Source: Bacillota bacterium (GTDB lineage Bacteria > Bacillota > Clostridia > Christensenellales > Aristaeellaceae). Taken from it: a stretch of 54,892 nucleotides of DNA. The notes under the pieces were generated by a model. It saw nothing but the letters and a program-made list of their open reading frames with translations. It was not told where the DNA came from and did no database searches. Positions 51,801 to 54,892 of the stretch are shown piece by piece (position 1 is the stretch's first letter; every line of letters starts with the position of its first letter). The DNA lies in contig JAEYAR010000145.1 in assembly GCA_023404715.1 (NCBI GenBank), forward strand, positions 1 through 54,892. The letters run 5' to 3'. Made by a program: the position numbers and the translations under genes.

Positions 51801-52442
51801 CTTCGCGTCCTCCCTGCGCAGGTAGTGGCAGTCGTTGGTCGCGACGAGCGGAATGCCCGTGCGCTCGGATACCTGCACGAGCAGGGGCAGCACCTGGCGC
51901 TCCTCGGCGATGCCGTGATCCATGATCTCTATAAAATAGTTGCCCACGCCGAACAGCTCCTGCATAGAGAGCGCGTGGCGGCAGGCGTCGTCCATGCGCC
52001 CGTCGAGCAGCAGCTTGGGCAGGTCGCCCGACAGGCAGGCGGAAAGGGCGATCAGCCCCTCGGTATGCGCGCGCAGCAACTTCATGTCGACGCGCGGTTT
52101 GTAGTAAAAACCGCGCGTCCACCCCTCGCTCACGAGCGTGACAAGGTTCTTGTAGCCCACCTGGTTTTCGCACAGCAGGATGAAGTGGCTGTATTCGCGC
52201 GCGGCGGAGCGCTTCTCGTCCATATCCTCGCAGGTATAGATTTCGCATCCGATGACCGGATGGATGCCGCGCTTCTTCGCCTCCGCGTAAAAATCGACCA
52301 CGCCGTACATGACGCCATGGTCGGTCACGGCGCAGTGCTCCATCCCCAGTTCCTTCACGCGGTCGAGCAGTGGGCCGATGCGGTTCGCGCCGTCGAGCAG
52401 GCTATATTCGGTATGCAGGTGCAGATGAGCAAAAGGCGGCAA
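48855..52442 (-). CDS. dnaE: DNA polymerase III alpha subunit, DnaE1 type
   Basis: An 1195-residue replicative polymerase. The PHP domain opens the protein (FAHLHLHTEYSLLDGA, AVTDHGVMYGVVDFYAEAKKRGIHPVIGCEIY). The polymerase core has GPGRGSAAGSIVAY and PDIDVDF (residues 394-400) with catalytic Asp residues, then SYAFNKPHAAAYGVVAVQTAYLK and, after helix-hairpin-helix segments, a C-terminal OB fold (MMAFATLEDLTGQIEALVFPRVYERV). There is no 3'-5' exonuclease domain, so it is not PolC. The start is TTG 52442 with GGAGG seven bases upstream; the PHP domain begins at residue 4, so no earlier start is needed. Confidence 0.96.
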   Translation of the reverse strand: MPPFAHLHLHTEYSLLDGANRIGPLLDRVKELGMEHCAVTDHGVMYGVVDFYAEAKKRGIHPVIGCEIYTCEDMDEKRSAAREYSHFILLCENQVGYKNLVTLVSEGWTRGFYYKPRVDMKLLRAHTEGLIALSACLSGDLPKLLLDGRMDDACRHALSMQELFGVGNYFIEIMDHGIAEERQVLPLLVQVSERTGIPLVATNDCHYLRREDAKAQEVLMCIQTGKTMDDANRMRMDTEELYVKSPEEMARLFPQWPQALTRTAEIAARCHVEFDFKTIHLPRYPVPEGKTPLSMLRELCERGLAERYAPDRQDARARLDYELSVIESMGYVDYFLIVWDFIHYAKQNGIMVGPGRGSAAGSIVAYSLDITTLDPLKYNLLFERFLNPERISMPDIDVDFCYERRQEVIDYVARRYGPDHVSQIITFGTMAARAVVRDVGRAMGYPYAEVDAVAKLIPTELNITLTKALKANPEFKRRYEDEPRVKALIDTSLTLEGMPRHASTHAAGVLITRLPVTEYVPLQKNDDVVTTQFPMGTIEKLGLLKMDFLGLRTLTVIRDALDMLHERGVELKPEDIPLDDPAVYEMISAGDTDGVFQLESGGMRGFLQNMKPQTFEDIIAAISLYRPGPMETIPRYIECKQDPSKIVYLHEKLRPILDVTYGCMVYQEQVMQIVRDLAGYSLGRSDLVRRAMAKKKHDVMMQEREYFIHGLTEDGKVVVPGCVRNGVSEEIAIKIFDEMTAFASYAFNKPHAAAYGVVAVQTAYLKVHYPVEFFAALMNSVAGYAPKIAMYTQYCRKHDIAFLPPDVNLSVRKFSASLDAKGGRGIRFGLGAIKSCGDKAIDAIVQERQAGGPYKDIYDFCRRVDTDQVNKRVVESLVKAGAFDQTGARRAQVMAVYERALEGAGKSRKQNVTGQVSLFGEILDDAPPPLPDIEEYPLRAMLSMEKEVTGVYISGHPLDEYRKSLSLLKMNTGVLEEMKESADKGLSWDGMSVKMGGLLAEVRQKATKNGGMMAFATLEDLTGQIEALVFPRVYERVLGSLVPDTAVVFSGRLSVREEEEPKLLLDSVTPLLPDSQQGDVLSPSARAAWDDMPVPPEMPAYGGAGREASIPDALYEAERSDPATPKKLFLKLKSDAAIADLTPLLSQHPGDLPVLFFLSDRHVTLSAPRELYVAPDRGLVRSLRARLGAASVVLK

Positions 52443-52471
52443 GGCGATTCCTCCCGGTGATGTGATGATTC

Positions 52472-52500
52472 ATTATATCACACGCGCGGGGGATGCGCAA
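52472..52500 (-). promoter_or_regulatory. Promoter of dnaE
   Basis: TTGCGC (52500-52495), a 17-bp spacer and TATAAT (52477-52472) on the minus strand. Confidence 0.6.
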
Positions 52501-52550
52501 AGCCTGCGTACGCGCCCTGCATGTCAGGTATATTTTGTAGCACACTGTGT

Positions 52551-52657
52551 TTACAAGATGAAAACCATGCACTATACGCGCTATATCATTTCTTCTTTCG
52601 CTTGTAAGGTTTTAGATGACATGACATAGTAGCCCAGTGTGATACGCGGGCACGCCC
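52551..52657. repeat. Hairpin-forming repeat, copy A (left of the type I module)
   Basis: It begins TTACAAGATGAAAACCATGC, with TTACAAG (52551-52557) able to pair with CTTGTAA (52601-52607). TTTTAGATGACATGACATAG follows, and it ends at GGGCACGCCC (52648-52657). It is an imperfect direct repeat of 53182-53262. Confidence 0.65.
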
Positions 52658-52746
52658 GACGTGAAGAAGCGCTCTGCTGAGTCCAAGGGTATGCGGCCTA
52701 CAGGCTGCATACATCCCGGACATCGTTCAATAAACTAAAATCTGCC

Positions 52747-52775
52747 TTGCAAATGCAAAGGCAGCATGATATGAT
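52747..52775 (+). promoter_or_regulatory. Promoter of the toxin mRNA
   Basis: TTGCAA at 52747-52752, a 17-bp spacer and TATGAT at 52770-52775. Transcription should start near G52782, the first base of a 13-base sequence repeated in inverse orientation at 53011-53023. Confidence 0.65.
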
Positions 52776-52846
52776 AATAACGTAGGCAGGAAGGTGCTTG
52801 CAGGCGGAATCCCCCGCGAGACGTCGTACGAAAGCGGGGTGATAGC

Positions 52847-52924
52847 ATGAGTGACTTTGAGATAATCTCGGTCTTCCTCATGATCTTATCCCTAGTAGTT
52901 TTACTACTCAAAAAGGATAAGTAA
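52847..52924 (+). CDS. 25-residue hydrophobic peptide, probable type I toxin (holin-like toxin family)
   Basis: The ORF starts MSDFEIIS, continues with a hydrophobic helix (VFLMILSLVVLLL) and ends KKDK, the plan of small membrane toxins such as Fst, TxpA/BsrG and the holin-like toxin family. The GGGG Shine-Dalgarno region (52836-52842) can pair with CCCCGC at 52812-52817, so the site is probably hidden in the full RNA, as in par RNA I. The TAA stop lies inside the 5' arm of the terminator stem. Own promoter at 52747; convergent antisense RNA from 53018. The toxin role is inferred from architecture. Confidence 0.75.
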   Translation: MSDFEIISVFLMILSLVVLLLKKDK

Positions 52925-52975
52925 CAGAAAACCGCCCACAGGCTGGACCCTGTATAGGGCGGTTTTCTGTTTAAA
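52923..52975. terminator. Bidirectional terminator shared by toxin mRNA and antisense RNA
   Basis: AACAGAAAACCGCCC (52923-52937) pairs perfectly with GGGCGGTTTTCTGTT (52957-52971). The loop has its own short stem, ACAGG with CCTGT. T-rich DNA exists in both directions. Confidence 0.88.
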
Positions 52976-53018
52976 ACTGCTCGCGGAGTAATCCGCTAAA
53001 AGGTGCTAAGCCTTCCTG
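52925..53018 (-). ncRNA. Predicted antisense RNA antitoxin (RNA II-like)
   Basis: From the minus-strand promoter at 53052-53024 a transcript would begin near 53018, carry AGCACCTT (complement of AAGGTGCT at 52791-52798 in the toxin leader), then a small hairpin AGCGGATTACTCCGCG, and end at the shared terminator. This gives two regions complementary to the toxin mRNA, the leader octamer and the terminator stem-loop, as in the par system. No reading frame with a ribosome site is seen. Ends are predicted, not measured. Confidence 0.65.
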
Positions 53019-53023
53019 CCTAC

Positions 53024-53052
53024 ATTGTACGACACCCCGCGCCGTCTGTCAA
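53024..53052 (-). promoter_or_regulatory. Promoter of the antisense RNA
   Basis: Perfect TTGACA (53052-53047), a 17-bp spacer and TACAAT (53029-53024), closer to consensus at -35 than the toxin promoter. A stronger antitoxin promoter is usual in type I systems. Confidence 0.75.
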
Positions 53053-53181
53053 GCACACGGCGCGGTTCTTTTTTCGATTAAACACATTTTTGCATATATT
53101 TCTTAAGACGGTCGGCATAGCATTGAGTTTAAGGCGAGCAGTATTGGTAGTAAATTGCCAATCTACACAACATGTTGATTA

Positions 53182-53262
53182 TTACAAGATGAATATCATG
53201 CACTTTACAATCATCTTTCCTCTCGTTTGTAATGTTGTAGATGACATAGTAAGGGCACGCCC
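53182..53262. repeat. Hairpin-forming repeat, copy B (right of the type I module)
   Basis: It begins TTACAAGATGAATATCATGC. TTACAAG (53182-53188) can pair with TTTGTAA (53226-53232) through a G-T wobble, where copy A has G-C. TAGATGACATAG follows, and it ends GGGCACGCCC (53253-53262). A further CAGATGACATAG lies just downstream, near 53271. Confidence 0.65.
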
Positions 53263-53327
53263 TTAAGCAATCAGATGACATAGCTTTTGCTGCCATCCTG
53301 TTTATGAAACAAACGTGACACGCCCTG

Positions 53328-54194
53328 TCACCACGCGCGCAGGAACCATCTGTCGCCCGGCCCGGTCTGCACGATCTCCTGCCAGGCGTCGTGCGGCGCG
53401 TCGGGCTCGATCTGGCGGAGCAGCCCGTCAACATCGTCCAGCAGATGGTTTCTAGCGCGCACATACTCCGGGTATGCGCGGCAGATGTAGTTCGTGAGGT
53501 CATCCAGCGAGGTCAGCCAGGCCCGGAGGCCATAGCAGCATTCATAGAAGATCAGCTCATAGAGCGCCAGCGCGCAATCCTCCACCCGCCAGAACACATA
53601 TGGAACGAAGCGGCCCGGCTCTTCAACCGCTATCGGGCAGCGCTGCCCGACGCCAACCCCCGACGCAACCGGCGCGACCACCGCGAGATACCACCTGTCA
53701 CCGCCCTCGACGAACCATACGCCGCGATCCGCCTTCTTATACCGCGTCCGCAGGCCTGTGGGCGTCGTGTGCGGCGGCGTCCAATCCCCGAAGTAATCCG
53801 GCGACGTCTCCGCCCCGAACAGGGCGATCTCCGCCGCCTCATCCTCCAGCGCGAGGCGCTCATCCTCCGACGCGGCGCGCCCCCGCTGGCGGCACAGCTC
53901 GTACTCCGCCGCGGTATATCCGTGCTCGTCGTCAAAGTAGCAGACGCCGTCCTTCTCCTCGCAAAGGGACAGCAGCGCATTTGAAAAAAGGCGCTCCACG
54001 TCCGCACGCGTGGCGGCGTATAAATGGTCGCGGCTGCTCGTGCCCGGCCTGAAGGCCCCCGTGGTCTCGATGCGGCAGACACCCGGCCCGGCCATCTCCC
54101 AAAAGACCGGATCCCCCCAGCGCGCCGTGTCAAAGGGGATCGGCAGCGGCGGGATCGAATCCAATCGCGCCTTCAATATTTCTTTGTACGTCAT
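53328..54194 (-). CDS. Unknown protein
   Basis: A 288-residue acidic protein with no motif I recognise. It is rich in Trp, Tyr and charged residues. A central beta-like part (DRGVWFVEGGDRWYLAVVAPVASGVGVGQRCPIAVEE) is followed by helices (FWRVEDCALALYELIFYECCYGLRAWLTSLDDLTNYICRAYPEYV). There is no signal peptide or membrane segment. ATG 54194 is the first usable start, but AGGAG lies 16 bases away; between them is a three-codon frame (Met-Val-Lys-stop) with correct spacing, whose stop overlaps the ATG, suggesting coupled reinitiation. It is divergent from an XRE regulator with which it may form a unit. Confidence 0.7.
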   Translation of the reverse strand: MTYKEILKARLDSIPPLPIPFDTARWGDPVFWEMAGPGVCRIETTGAFRPGTSSRDHLYAATRADVERLFSNALLSLCEEKDGVCYFDDEHGYTAAEYELCRQRGRAASEDERLALEDEAAEIALFGAETSPDYFGDWTPPHTTPTGLRTRYKKADRGVWFVEGGDRWYLAVVAPVASGVGVGQRCPIAVEEPGRFVPYVFWRVEDCALALYELIFYECCYGLRAWLTSLDDLTNYICRAYPEYVRARNHLLDDVDGLLRQIEPDAPHDAWQEIVQTGPGDRWFLRAW

Positions 54195-54234
54195 TTTACC
54201 ATTATGACACTCCTCTCGAAATAGCCTCTATAGT

Positions 54235-54291
54235 ATTATATTTCATCTTTTGTTCTTTTTCAACCTCTATTGAGTTATTCTACTCTATTGA
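54235..54291 (-). promoter_or_regulatory. Promoter and repeat operator of the unknown gene
   Basis: TTGAAA (54263-54258), a 17-bp spacer and TATAAT (54240-54235). Upstream, CTCTATTGA is directly repeated at 54265-54273 and 54283-54291, an 18-bp period placing both copies on one DNA face. This is a candidate site for the divergent XRE protein. Confidence 0.6.
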
Positions 54292-54348
54292 TTATTCATA
54301 AACTCTTTCCTGCCGGGTAAGATAATTTGCGAAGGGAGGAGTGTGCCG

Positions 54349-54702
54349 ATGAATAATCCCGAGGAAAACAAAGTGATCGGGCTTCGTATACGGCGAACCC
54401 GCGAAAATTTAGGCCTTTCACGCGAAGTGCTGGCTGAAAAGGCCAATATATCTGTCACATTCCTCGCCGATATTGAGCAGGGCAAGAAAAGCACGACAAT
54501 CCAACCACTAGGAAGACTGGCGACCGCGCTGGACGTATCCACAGACTACATCGCCTACGGCGTGAACAACTCCCGCGCGCTCAGCCCCATCGACGAGATG
54601 CTGAAAGACCTGTCGCCCTATCAGCTCGAATGTGCGCACGAAATCCTGCGCCAGTATGTCGCCGCGGTCAAATCCGCGTCGCCCCAAGAGGATGCAGATT
54701 GA
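54349..54702 (+). CDS. XRE family HTH regulator
   Basis: A 117-residue protein with an N-terminal XRE/Cro helix-turn-helix (VIGLRIRRTRENLGLSREVLAEKANISVTFLADIEQGKKSTTIQPLGRLATALDVSTDYI), then a 45-residue helical tail that may dimerise (SPIDEMLKDLSPYQLECAHEILRQYV). This layout is common in mobile-element and phage-like regulators. GGGAGGAGTGTGCCG precedes ATG 54349. It is divergent from the unknown 288-residue gene. Confidence 0.88.
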   Translation: MNNPEENKVIGLRIRRTRENLGLSREVLAEKANISVTFLADIEQGKKSTTIQPLGRLATALDVSTDYIAYGVNNSRALSPIDEMLKDLSPYQLECAHEILRQYVAAVKSASPQEDAD

Positions 54703-54892
54703 AAGCAATGTCATTAACTTTAGGATATAAAGCAAAGAAAACGTGGTCAACCCCAGGGGAGGGCACCACGCCAGGGGGCTGGAAGCCCCCGAGAGTGGCC
54801 GCTTCAAGGGGTTACAGGGGAGTCCAGAGGGGACGAAGGGGGAAATCGGAATCCCCCTGTCCCCTTTGGCCCCAGCGGAGCGCGTTCCCCCG
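54703..54892. other. G-rich hairpin region at the right edge, no gene assigned
   Basis: After the XRE gene there is a GGGGGC/GCCCCC hairpin near 54775, then a larger one: AGGGGAC (54828-54834) with GTCCCCT (54859-54865) and inner GGGGGA (54838-54843) with TCCCCC (54852-54857). A weak frame opens at ATG 54709 without a good ribosome site. It may belong to a mobile element beginning beyond the window. Confidence 0.5.

Noticed and set aside
50748..52460. Plus-strand open frame of 570 codons opposite dnaE
   Set aside because: dnaE is unambiguous on the other strand; this frame is its GC-driven shadow.
52558..52629. Small plus-strand frames in repeat copies A and B (starting MKTMHYT and MNIMHFT)
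   Set aside because: They look similar at protein level, but neither has a ribosome site and both strands are equally conserved, so a nucleotide-level repeat explains them better.
1..54892. CRISPR arrays, tRNA or rRNA genes, complete insertion sequences
   Set aside because: No regularly spaced repeat array, no tRNA cloverleaf, no rRNA sequence and no transposase frame could be recognised on either strand. A tRNAscan or Infernal run would be decisive.

Overview
This window reads as chromosomal DNA of a GC-rich Bacillota (Clostridia) species. Pointers are AGGAGG-type ribosome binding sites, TTGACA/TATAAT promoters with 17-bp spacers, the rpmH-rnpA-yidD-yidC-jag cluster, a DnaE1-type polymerase, YesMN and Lpl-type sugar importers and an Mn-sensing yybP-ykoY riboswitch. 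The exact order or family cannot be fixed from the sequence alone.

Layout. 1-25,200 is GC-rich: a truncated lipase-like gene, a TraX-like membrane protein, a peptidoglycan-binding secreted protein, MarR and GNAT genes, a large orphan solute-binding-like protein, a malic enzyme/DUF523/GNAT operon, a riboswitch-controlled P-type cation ATPase, a small ribbon-helix-helix-like protein, an esterase, a CapA protein and a DUF368 protein. An AT-rich insert at about 16,750-18,500 carries an AbiE toxin-antitoxin locus with an intact antitoxin and a broken toxin. A GntR-ABC operon, HD-domain and transglutaminase-like genes and a second orphan solute-binding-like protein follow. 25,229-31,949 is a lower-GC sugar-import operon (YesN/YesM, binding protein, two permeases, TIM-barrel isomerase). 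32,224-35,428 is the ribosome/RNase P/membrane-insertase cluster, without the usual dnaA or mnmE neighbours. 35,717-38,515 holds a membrane glycosyltransferase-like protein, a LysR regulator and a Cys-rich small ORF. 38,610-48,725 is a second lower-GC glycan island: mutarotase-like protein, AraC regulator, GH5-like hydrolase, Lpl-type importer and a DUF5107-TPR protein. 48,855-52,442 is dnaE.

The most interesting part is 52,550-53,262. A 25-residue hydrophobic toxin-like peptide and a convergent antisense RNA each have a consensus-like promoter. They share a bidirectional terminator and carry repeats arranged much as in the enterococcal par (Fst) type I toxin-antitoxin system. The module is flanked by two imperfect copies of a hairpin-forming repeat. 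A divergent pair (unknown 288-residue protein and XRE regulator) and a G-rich hairpin region close the window.

The two sugar islands each pair a regulator with one ABC importer lacking its own ATPase gene, implying a shared ATPase elsewhere. The GC-rich backbone is mostly single genes separated by bidirectional terminators.
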